DNA from: an uncultured Collinsella sp.
GTDB taxonomy: Bacteria > Actinomycetota > Coriobacteriia > Coriobacteriales > Coriobacteriaceae
Reading direction: 5' to 3'
DNA length: 13,379 bases
Assembly (NCBI GenBank): GCA_900551015.1
Contig: URUI01000056.1
Span: 1-13,379 of the forward strand
Position 1 is the stretch's first letter; each line of letters begins with the position of its first letter. The notes beneath the pieces were generated by a model, which was not told the DNA's origin, did no database searches, and saw nothing but the letters and a program-made list of their open reading frames with translations. Both the position numbers and the translations under genes were made by a program. This document shows positions 8,068 through 13,379 of this stretch, piece by piece.

Positions 8068-8565
8068 ATGCCGGGCGAGAATTTTCCTGGCGACAGGATC
8101 GTGAGTCTTGTCGACGAGCTCGAGGGGCTCATCGAAGAGGCTAAGACGCCGTTCGGCAAGAACGCCCAGATGAAGGTTATCGACGCCGACGTCTTCTTTA
8201 ACATCCTCGATGAGATCCGCATGAGCTATCCCGAGGAGTGGCAGAAGTCCCGCCGTATCCTCAAAGAGCGCGAGGAGCTTATGGCCTCCGCCGCCGCCCA
8301 GGCCGATTCCATCATTGCCGATGCTCAGCAGCAGGCGCTCACCATTGCCGGTGAGCAGGAGATCGTCCGCTTAGCCCAGCAGCAGGCCGACGACATCCGC
8401 GACCGTGCCCAGCAGTACGAGCGCGAGACGCGTTATGCCGCCGAGGATTACGCCGAGCAGGTCTTTACGCACCTCGAGGAGAACCTTAAGAGTCTGACCG
8501 GCACCGTCACTCGTTGCCGTCAGCAGCTCAACGAGGGCGCCGCCCAGCAGAACGGTCAGTGGTAA
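8068..8565 (+). CDS. SepIVA-like (Rv2927c family) DivIVA-type coiled-coil protein
   Basis: This 165-aa protein resembles the actinobacterial Rv2927c/SepIVA family. In mycobacteria SepIVA is a DivIVA-like coiled-coil protein needed for septation and envelope growth. The N-terminal block VDELEGLIEEAKTPFG (about 11-26) and the VIDADVFFNILDEIRMSYPEE segment match the family pattern. Residues from about 55 to 150 form a long Ala/Gln/Glu-rich coiled coil. There is no transmembrane segment. Start choice: AAAGGAG (8056-8062) lies 5 nt before ATG 8068, whereas ATGs at 8044 and 8053 fall upstream of or inside that site. The stop overlaps the yceD ATG (TAATG), so the two are coupled. The same neighbour order (DUF177, rnc, smc nearby) occurs around Rv2927c, which supports the assignment. 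The molecular role here is inferred. Confidence 0.7.
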   Translation: MPGENFPGDRIVSLVDELEGLIEEAKTPFGKNAQMKVIDADVFFNILDEIRMSYPEEWQKSRRILKEREELMASAAAQADSIIADAQQQALTIAGEQEIVRLAQQQADDIRDRAQQYERETRYAAEDYAEQVFTHLEENLKSLTGTVTRCRQQLNEGAAQQNGQW

Positions 8566-9119
8566 TGGCTGAGTTCCCGAGCGTAACCGTCGATCTTTCC
8601 GAGCAGCTCGAGTTTCCCGGAGACTCTTATCCGCTGACCGGCAAGGTCGATGTCGCCACCTACACGGTGGGCGAGAAGGAGTACCAGCTGCAGGACGGCA
8701 TTTCCTACGACGTGGTCTTTACCAACGCCGGTACCGGTGTTCTGCTTTCGGGCATGGTCCGCGCTCACGCCACCGGCGAGTGCGATCGCTGCCTGGAGCC
8801 CGCATCGTTTGATATCGCAGGCGAGATCGAGGAGTTCTACCTCTTTAACGAGCCCGAGGACCCCGAGGCCTACGAAGACGGCTACGAGTTGCTGGGCGAG
8901 GATCGCATTGTCGATCTGGGCGAGCCCATCAACGACGCGGTCGTCATGGACACGCCGTTCGTTGTCCTGTGCAAGCCCGATTGCCGCGGCCTTTGCCCCA
9001 CCTGCGGCATCAATCTCAACGTCGAGCAATGCGATTGCGCCGCCAAAGCGGAGGCCGAATGGGCCGCTGCCACGGAAAATCCATTTGCAGCATTGAAGAA
9101 TCTCAAGCTTGACGAGTAA
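8565..9119 (+). CDS. yceD: YceD family (DUF177) protein, cysteine-rich
   Basis: A DUF177/YceD family protein of 184 aa. Members are linked to 23S rRNA accumulation and ribosome production and are nearly always encoded next to rpmF, as here. The beta-rich N-terminal half ends in GECDRCLEP (C73, C76). A long acidic stretch follows (about 87-114). The C-terminal signature CRGLCPTCGINLN (C140, C144, C147) comes next, then CDC (C156, C158). These cysteines could bind a metal, but that is inference. The frame is open upstream, but ATG 8565 overlaps the stop of the preceding gene (TAATG) and gives the family-like N-terminus. There is no independent Shine-Dalgarno sequence, so translation is probably coupled. 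Confidence 0.9.
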   Translation: MAEFPSVTVDLSEQLEFPGDSYPLTGKVDVATYTVGEKEYQLQDGISYDVVFTNAGTGVLLSGMVRAHATGECDRCLEPASFDIAGEIEEFYLFNEPEDPEAYEDGYELLGEDRIVDLGEPINDAVVMDTPFVVLCKPDCRGLCPTCGINLNVEQCDCAAKAEAEWAAATENPFAALKNLKLDE

Positions 9120-9124
9120 AACTG

Positions 9125-9133
9125 TGGTAGTAT
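9125..9133 (+). promoter_or_regulatory. Putative extended -10 promoter for rpmF
   Basis: TGG (9125-9127) precedes TAGTAT (9128-9133). TTGACG at 9109-9114 is a good -35 sequence, but only 13 nt away, too close for normal spacing. It would give rpmF a transcript separate from yceD, about 45 nt before its start codon. Confidence 0.4.
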
Positions 9134-9183
9134 CGCTACTTGCGCGTAATCGCCACACTGGATAGTTTATAAGGAAGGTCACT

Positions 9184-9363
9184 ATGCCCGTACCTAAACA
9201 AAAGCAGGGTCGTATCCGCACCCATACCCGTCGTTCCGCCAACATGAAGATCTCGGCTGCGGCTCAGTCCACGTGCCCCCGTTGCGGCGCTGTTAAGCTC
9301 CCGCACCACGTGTGCCCCAGCTGCGGTTTCTACAAGGACCGCGAGGTTATCGTTACCGAGTAA
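9184..9363 (+). CDS. rpmF: 50S ribosomal protein L32 (zinc-binding form)
   Basis: This short gene encodes 59 aa: a basic N-terminal arm (MPVPKQKQGRIRTHTRRSA) that threads into the large ribosomal subunit, then a zinc ribbon with CPRC at 31-34 and CPSC at 44-47. All four cysteines are present, so this is the zinc-containing (C+) L32 rather than a zinc-independent paralogue. AAGGAAGG (9171-9178) lies 5 nt before ATG 9184. It follows yceD by 64 nt, the conserved yceD-rpmF pairing, and precedes plsX. A hairpin terminator follows at 9404-9433. Confidence 0.97.
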   Translation: MPVPKQKQGRIRTHTRRSANMKISAAAQSTCPRCGAVKLPHHVCPSCGFYKDREVIVTE

Positions 9364-9366
9364 CTG

Positions 9367-9372
9367 TATACT
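9367..9372 (+). promoter_or_regulatory. Possible -10 element upstream of plsX
   Basis: TATACT matches five of six -10 bases and starts 3 nt after the rpmF stop. No clear -35 is visible. A transcript from here would begin near 9379, then pass the hairpin GTTCC-AACT-GGAAC (9387-9400) and the terminator at 9404-9433 before reaching plsX. Confidence 0.3.
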
Positions 9373-9403
9373 CTGGATACGATGCCGTTCCAACTGGAAC
9401 CAC

Positions 9404-9433
9404 AATGGCCGGCTCAATGAGTCGGCCATTTTT
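9404..9433 (+). terminator. Intrinsic terminator between rpmF and plsX
   Basis: AATGGCCGGCTC (9404-9415) pairs with 9419-9430 around an AAT loop (12 bp, one G-U pair). Five T residues follow at 9429-9433. It closes the yceD-rpmF transcript, or could act as an attenuator in front of plsX, whose start lies 18 nt downstream. Confidence 0.8.
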
Positions 9434-9451
9434 GTATAAGGAGCATATGAA

Positions 9452-10471
9452 ATGAGTAACGTTCGCGTTTGTGTAGACGTTGTGGGCGGAGACGAGAAGC
9501 CCCAGGTTGTCCTCGACGGTATCGAGGCTGCGCTCGAGGCAGATTCCGAGATCGAGATTTTGGCCGTCGGTCCCGCCGAAATCGTCAACCCCTTTGCCGC
9601 AGCGCATGCCCGCGTGGAGGCTCTGGAGGCCCCCGATGTCATCAGCATGGAGGACGATCCCATCCGCGCCGTGATGACTAAGCGCAAGTCCTCGATCGTG
9701 CTTGCATGCCGTGCCATTAAGAAGGGCAATGCGGACGCGTTTTTCTCGGCCGGCTCGACCGGTGCTATGACCGCAGCCGCCACGGCCTACGTCACGCCGT
9801 TTAGGTATTTGGCAGAGGGCAAGAAGCAGCCGGTCCGTCCGTGCTTGACCAACGCACTGCCCAATCGTGCCGGTGGTCTGACGGTGCTGTGCGATATGGG
9901 CGCCAATCCCGATGTCACGGTGGACGATATGGTGCGCTTCGCCCAGATGGGTGCTGCCTATGCCCGCGTGGTTTTGGGCATCGAGCATCCTCGCGTGGGC
10001 CTGCTTGCCAACGGCACCGAGGACGAGAAGGGCTCCAACTTCACCAAGTCGTGCTTCCCGGCCATGAAGGCCGCTGTTCCCGGCTTTGTGGGCAACTGCG
10101 AGGGCACCGATCTTACGTCGGGTAATTTTGACGTCGTGGTCGCCGACGGCATGTCGGGCAACATCGCGCTCAAGGCCACCGAGGGCGCTGCCAAGTTTTT
10201 GCTTCAGGAGCTCAAGGGTGCCTTTATGTCCTCGCTCGGCACCAAGATCGCCGCGCTGCTCATCAAAAAGCAGATGCGCGAGATTAAGGCCAAGCTCTCT
10301 GGTGATGCCAAGGGCGGCGCGATTCTTTTGGGCCTGCGTGGCGTGGTCCTAATCGGCCATGGCGCCACCTCGGTCGAGGCTGTCAAAAACGGTACGCTCG
10401 CGGCGGCTGAAGCCGTGCGCGCCGGGCTGGTCGAGAACGTCGCCAATTCCATGGACGGTATCGTTTTGTAA
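9452..10471 (+). CDS. plsX: Phosphate acyltransferase PlsX
   Basis: PlsX reversibly moves the acyl chain of acyl-ACP to phosphate, giving acyl-phosphate for PlsY to acylate glycerol-3-phosphate. It is a peripheral membrane enzyme. The 339 aa are typical. Family features are the N-terminal strand and loop (VDVVGGDEKPQVVLDGI; most members read DAMGGD), DPIRAVMTKRKSSIV, FFSAGSTGAMTAAA, CDMGANPD, and the C-terminal FDVVVADGMSGNIALKATEGAAKF and GAILLGLRGVVLIGHG. AAGGAG (9438-9443), 8 nt upstream, selects ATG 9452. A two-codon frame (ATG AAA TGA, 9447-9455) overlaps the start and is probably incidental. In B. subtilis plsX is followed by fabD and fabG; here both are absent and acpP is next. Confidence 0.95.
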   Translation: MSNVRVCVDVVGGDEKPQVVLDGIEAALEADSEIEILAVGPAEIVNPFAAAHARVEALEAPDVISMEDDPIRAVMTKRKSSIVLACRAIKKGNADAFFSAGSTGAMTAAATAYVTPFRYLAEGKKQPVRPCLTNALPNRAGGLTVLCDMGANPDVTVDDMVRFAQMGAAYARVVLGIEHPRVGLLANGTEDEKGSNFTKSCFPAMKAAVPGFVGNCEGTDLTSGNFDVVVADGMSGNIALKATEGAAKFLLQELKGAFMSSLGTKIAALLIKKQMREIKAKLSGDAKGGAILLGLRGVVLIGHGATSVEAVKNGTLAAAEAVRAGLVENVANSMDGIVL

Positions 10472-10508
10472 GAGCCCCGTTACGTGGCTCAACCTGTACC
10501 GTGTGGGG

Positions 10509-10543
10509 TAGAATCGGAGCCGTATTGCAACGCGGCTCCGATT
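10509..10543 (+). promoter_or_regulatory. Putative acpP -10 element with overlapping inverted repeat
   Basis: TAGAAT (10509-10514) is a good -10 hexamer, preceded by TGTGGGG. A perfect 11-bp inverted repeat, AATCGGAGCCG (10512-10522) with its complement at 10533-10543, begins inside the hexamer and encloses a 10-nt spacer. Three GTGTT units follow (10547-10561). The repeat could be an operator over the transcription start or an RNA hairpin in the leader. No good -35 is visible. Confidence 0.4.
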
Positions 10544-10585
10544 GCCGTGTTGTGTTGTGTTCCATGACATACGAGAGGAAGCGCT

Positions 10586-10828
10586 ATGGACCGCTCCGAA
10601 ATCTTCGATAAGATCGCCGAAATTGCCGCTGACGTGCTGGGCGTCGATGTCGCCGACATTAGCGACGAGACCACTTTTGACGATCTCGATGCCGATTCGC
10701 TCGAGCGTCTGCAGCTGGTGACGGCCATCGAGGACGAGTTCGACCTCGAAATCGATGACGAGACCCTGCTGTCGCTCAACTCTGTCGCCGACGCCGTCGA
10801 CGCGATCGAAAACGCCAAGGAGGCCTAA
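10586..10828 (+). CDS. acpP: Acyl carrier protein
   Basis: A small acidic four-helix carrier (80 aa) that holds growing acyl chains on a 4'-phosphopantetheine arm. The attachment serine is S38 in LDADSLERLQLV (34-45). The usual order of helices is visible: EIFDKIAEIAADVLGV, then the loop and DSL helix, then EDEFDLEIDDETLLSLNSVADAVDAI. AGAGGAA (10574-10580) lies 5 nt before ATG 10586. The DSLERLQLV sequence differs a little from the common DSLDTVELV. A specialised ACP cannot be excluded, but its position between plsX and rnc is the classical one for the fatty-acid-synthesis ACP. The rnc Shine-Dalgarno sequence lies in its last codons. Confidence 0.94.
   Translation: MDRSEIFDKIAEIAADVLGVDVADISDETTFDDLDADSLERLQLVTAIEDEFDLEIDDETLLSLNSVADAVDAIENAKEA
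10817..10823 (+). promoter_or_regulatory. Ribosome binding site supporting the TTG start of rnc
   Basis: AAGGAGG lies 8 nt before TTG 10832 and within the last codons of acpP. It is an optimal Shine-Dalgarno sequence, and it justifies the rare TTG start and ties rnc translation to acpP. Confidence 0.75.
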
Positions 10829-10831
10829 GTC

Positions 10832-11557
10832 TTGGCTTTGTCTGAACGACTCACGCGTGCCCAGGAGATCCTGGGCCATGAGTTCAATAACAAGGTGCTG
10901 CTGCGCGCGGCGCTCACGCATCCCTCGGCCGTCGAGGGCCTGCCGGTCTCTGCCAGCTATGAGCGCCTTGAATTTTTGGGCGATTCCATTTTGGGTGCCG
11001 TGGTGGCCCGTTCGCTCTTTGAGTCCTATCCCGAGTTTGACGAGGGCAAGCTCACGCGCCTGAAGGTGTCCCTTGTCTCGGGCGCCACGCTGTCCGAGGT
11101 GTCGCACGAGCTGGGTATCGACGACATCATCATCTTTGGCGCCTCCGAGACCGGTACCGGCGCGCGCGGCCTGCACTCGGCGCTTGAGAACGTTTACGAG
11201 TCGCTCGTGGGCGCGTTGTATCTGGATGCCGGTTGGGATGCGGCGGCGGAGTTCATCCACCGTACGCTTAAGCCGCACCTGGCCACCGAGCGTGCCGAGC
11301 ACCCCGCGAACCCCAAGTCGTTCTTGCAGGAGTGCGTGCAGGCAGACGGCCACGAGCCTCCCGCGTATAAGCTGGTCGGCTCCGAGGGCCCCGCGCATGC
11401 GCCCACCTTTACCGCTGTGGTGCTCATCGACGGTATTCGCCAGGGTCGCGGCTCCGGCTCCTCAAAGAAGGAAGCCGAGGGAGCCGCCGCGCTCGAAGCG
11501 CTCGACCGCATGGGTTACACCACCAACGGCGTGATTCTGAACAAGAAGCACGTGTAA
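10832..11557 (+). CDS. rnc: Ribonuclease III
   Basis: Double-strand-specific endoribonuclease that processes rRNA precursors and regulatory RNA duplexes (241 aa). The RNase III domain (about 1-155) has ALTHPSA at 27-33 and the signature YERLEFLGDSIL at 43-54, with E44, E47 and D51 at the metal- and active-site positions. ENVYESLVGALYLDAG follows at 119-134. The second metal-site pair, usually D-x-x-E, reads N120-x-x-E123 here. The double-stranded-RNA-binding domain (about 160-233) includes NPKSFLQECVQ and SGSSKKEAEGAAALEAL. The start is TTG 10832, with AAGGAGG 8 nt upstream. It lies 3 nt after acpP and 10 nt before smc. The family call is secure; activity with Asn at position 120 is the open point. 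Confidence 0.95.
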   Translation: MALSERLTRAQEILGHEFNNKVLLRAALTHPSAVEGLPVSASYERLEFLGDSILGAVVARSLFESYPEFDEGKLTRLKVSLVSGATLSEVSHELGIDDIIIFGASETGTGARGLHSALENVYESLVGALYLDAGWDAAAEFIHRTLKPHLATERAEHPANPKSFLQECVQADGHEPPAYKLVGSEGPAHAPTFTAVVLIDGIRQGRGSGSSKKEAEGAAALEALDRMGYTTNGVILNKKHV

Positions 11558-11567
11558 GCGAGGAACC

Positions 11568-13379
11568 GTGTATCTCAAGTCCCTCACGCTCAAAGGGTTC
11601 AAGTCGTTTGCCGACCGCGCCCATATGACGTTTGAGCCGGGCCTGACCGTCATCGTCGGTCCCAACGGCTCGGGAAAATCGAACATCTCCGACTCGATTC
11701 TGTGGGTCCTGGGCGAGCAGAGTGCCAAGCAGCTGCGCGGCCAGGCCATGGAGGATGTCATCTTCTCGGGCTCGTCGGCGCGCAAGCCGGTGGGTGTCGC
11801 CGAGGTCACGCTGGTGCTCGATAACTCGGACCATATGCTGCCCGTCGACTTTGACGAGGTCGCCATCACCCGTCGTATGTATCGCTCGGGCGAAAGCGAG
11901 TACCTCATCAACTCGAGCCCGTGCCGCCTGATGGACATTCAGGACATCCTGCACGATTCGGGCCTGGGCAAGGATACGCATTCCATCATCAGCCAGGGCA
12001 AGCTCGACGCCATTTTGCAGAGCCGCCCCGAGGAGCGCCGCGCCCTGATCGAGGAGGCTGCCGGCATCTCCAAGCACAAGCGCCGAAAGGAGCGTGCGCT
12101 CAAAAAGATTAAATCGATGGACGAGCACCTGACCCGTGCCCGCGACATCAATAAGGAGATCGCCCGCCAGCTGCGGCCGCTGGAGCGTCAGGTCGATCGC
12201 GCGCGCAAGTACAAAGAGCTGTCCTCGCGTGCGAACGAGCTTACGCAGATGCTGGCCGTCGACGAGCTTCGTTCGCTGCAGTCGCAGTGGAACGACCTGG
12301 AGAGCCGCTCCAAGGAGGGCACTGCCGAGCTTGAGCTTGCGCAGTACCGCTTGGGCGAAAAGGAACGCGAGCTCGAGAAGCTCCAGGTCATGCTCGAGGA
12401 AAAGGGCCTGTTTGTGGGCGATCTGGGCGAGCAGCGCCGCCATATGCAAGACGTGGTCGGCCGCATTAACTCCGATATGCGCCTGCTCGAGGAAAAGGGC
12501 CACAACATGGTGTCGCGCCTGTCCGACATGCGCGGCCAGATCTCGAGCTCCGAGCATCAGCGTCGTCGCGTGGTAGAGGAGCTCGAGGACGCGCGTGCGC
12601 AGCTTGAGGAAGTGACCGGCGCGCACATGCAGGCCCAGGAGGACGTTGACGCCGCTGGTCCTGCCGCCGCTCAGCTCCACGAGCGGCGCGTGGCGCTCGA
12701 CAATCAGATTTCGCAGCTTACGCGTGAGCAACGCGATGCGCAGCGTGTGGCCGATAACGCGGCGCTCGAACTCGCCAAGGTGAAGGACTCGCTGAGCAAC
12801 GCCGAGGTCGAGGACAACATGTACGCCTCACGCCTGGAGCAGATCGACGAGCAGCTCGAGGAAGTCACGGCCTCACTCGAGAGCCGTCGCGACCGCGCCG
12901 AGGAGCTCGACAGTGCACTTGATCAGGCCCGTCAAGCCCAGATTGATGCTCGCGAGGCTACCGAGGTCGCCCGTGCAGCCCTTAAGGACCTGCGTGTCCG
13001 CGAGAGCGAGGCGCGCAACAAACTGTCCGAGGTGCGCTCGGAGCTTGCCAGCCAAAAGAAGCTCGATGCCCGCATGGCTGACAGCTCGCCGCTGGTGAGC
13101 CGTCTGATGGGTGCGCTGGGCGACGATGTCTCGGGTCGTCTGGGCGACGTGCTCGAGGCCCCGCGTGAGCTTGAGGGCCTGGTTGAGCAATTGCTCGCCG
13201 GCGATATCGATGCGCTGCTGTTCGACGATGCGTCCGCGCTTGAGCGTGCCGGTCGTGTCGCTCTGGACCAGAAGAAGGCCTCGGGCGAGGCGCTGCGCTC
13301 CTTCTTCGCCGATCATCCGCGCATCGTAACCCCCGGCTTCTACGGCTCCATGCCCGACGGCAAGACGCGGCTGATGGCC
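11568..13379 (+). CDS. smc: Chromosome segregation protein SMC, 5' part (runs off the window)
   Basis: SMC is the ATPase of the bacterial condensin that loads at parS sites and compacts and segregates chromosomes. 604 codons are visible and the frame stays open to the right edge. The head half begins MYLKSLTLKGFKSFAD, with Walker A GPNGSGKS at 31-38. It continues through WVLGEQSAKQLRG, the Q-loop region, LGKDTHSIISQGKLDAIL and RPEERRALIEEAAGI. A long coiled coil (about 170-500) follows, rich in Glu, Arg, Leu and Gln. The region from about 505 is the start of the hinge dimerisation domain. The returning coiled coil, signature motif and Walker B lie beyond the window. The start is GTG 11568, with GAGGAA at 11561-11566 close upstream (1 nt spacing). 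The acpP-rnc-smc order is conserved in many bacteria. Confidence 0.95.
   Translation, partial: MYLKSLTLKGFKSFADRAHMTFEPGLTVIVGPNGSGKSNISDSILWVLGEQSAKQLRGQAMEDVIFSGSSARKPVGVAEVTLVLDNSDHMLPVDFDEVAITRRMYRSGESEYLINSSPCRLMDIQDILHDSGLGKDTHSIISQGKLDAILQSRPEERRALIEEAAGISKHKRRKERALKKIKSMDEHLTRARDINKEIARQLRPLERQVDRARKYKELSSRANELTQMLAVDELRSLQSQWNDLESRSKEGTAELELAQYRLGEKERELEKLQVMLEEKGLFVGDLGEQRRHMQDVVGRINSDMRLLEEKGHNMVSRLSDMRGQISSSEHQRRRVVEELEDARAQLEEVTGAHMQAQEDVDAAGPAAAQLHERRVALDNQISQLTREQRDAQRVADNAALELAKVKDSLSNAEVEDNMYASRLEQIDEQLEEVTASLESRRDRAEELDSALDQARQAQIDAREATEVARAALKDLRVRESEARNKLSEVRSELASQKKLDARMADSSPLVSRLMGALGDDVSGRLGDVLEAPRELEGLVEQLLAGDIDALLFDDASALERAGRVALDQKKASGEALRSFFADHPRIVTPGFYGSMPDGKTRLMA

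Noticed and set aside
8514..8564. N-terminal extension of YceD in the same frame
   Set aside because: It lies inside the coding end of the sepIVA-like gene. The TAATG overlap at 8563-8567 and the family N-terminus favour ATG 8565.
9447..9455. Two-codon upstream frame (ATG AAA TGA) overlapping the plsX start
   Set aside because: The ATG is only 3 nt from the Shine-Dalgarno sequence, and such a short frame is likely to be chance.
10471..10496. Hairpin GAGCC...GGCTC just after plsX as a terminator
   Set aside because: It is only a 5-bp stem with a 9-nt loop and no T tract.
11424..12731. Reverse-strand open frame of 435 codons opposite rnc and smc
   Set aside because: It mirrors the codons of the SMC coiled coil and RNase III. 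No start context or domain pattern is visible.

Overview
The window is a housekeeping stretch of a GC-rich bacterial chromosome. The genes fit an actinobacterium of the class Coriobacteriia, and Collinsella or a close relative is my best guess. The reasons are a SepIVA/Rv2927c-type coiled-coil protein beside a YceD (DUF177) gene, a four-cysteine L32, a strong GC3 bias, and a sigma factor with a long acidic then basic N-terminal arm. The genus is inferred from gene content and protein style, not from a database search. All genes lie on the + strand.

Layout. Positions 1-747 hold the C-terminal helicase-binding part of DNA primase (dnaG), whose frame is broken or re-initiated near the left edge. 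rpoD, the primary sigma factor, follows at 858-2201, as in the classical dnaG-rpoD macromolecular-synthesis operon, and ends at a hairpin terminator. Positions 2202-2634 form a non-coding block. It holds that terminator, a perfect 24-bp palindrome, a strong promoter, tRNA-Asn(GTT) and its terminator, and a leader for the next operon. Next comes a tightly packed run: Asp23/YloU-like gene, fakA, recG, rsmD and coaD (2635-7999). A second unit carries a sepIVA-like gene and yceD (8068-9119), followed by rpmF (9184-9363). Then come plsX, acpP, rnc and the 5' part of smc, which runs off the right edge at 13379.

How the genes fit together. FakA (fatty-acid kinase, ATP-binding subunit), PlsX and acyl carrier protein meet at acyl-phosphate, the activated fatty acid used to begin phospholipid synthesis. 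CoaD makes the coenzyme A precursor that supplies the 4'-phosphopantetheine arm of ACP. RsmD, YceD, L32 and RNase III belong to ribosome and rRNA production. DnaG, RecG and SMC belong to chromosome replication, repair and segregation. The SepIVA-like protein probably acts in septation or envelope growth. The order matches two Bacillus subtilis clusters spliced together: yloU-yloV-recG...plsX...acpA-rnc-smc, and ylbH(rsmD)-coaD...ylbN(yceD)-rpmF.

I see no mobile element, CRISPR array, defence system or clearly new biological system. The points worth a second look are small ones: the dnaG frame break, an Asn where RNase III normally has a metal-binding Asp, several inverted repeats in promoters and leaders, and a recurring TGTG(G/C)TA extended -10 motif.
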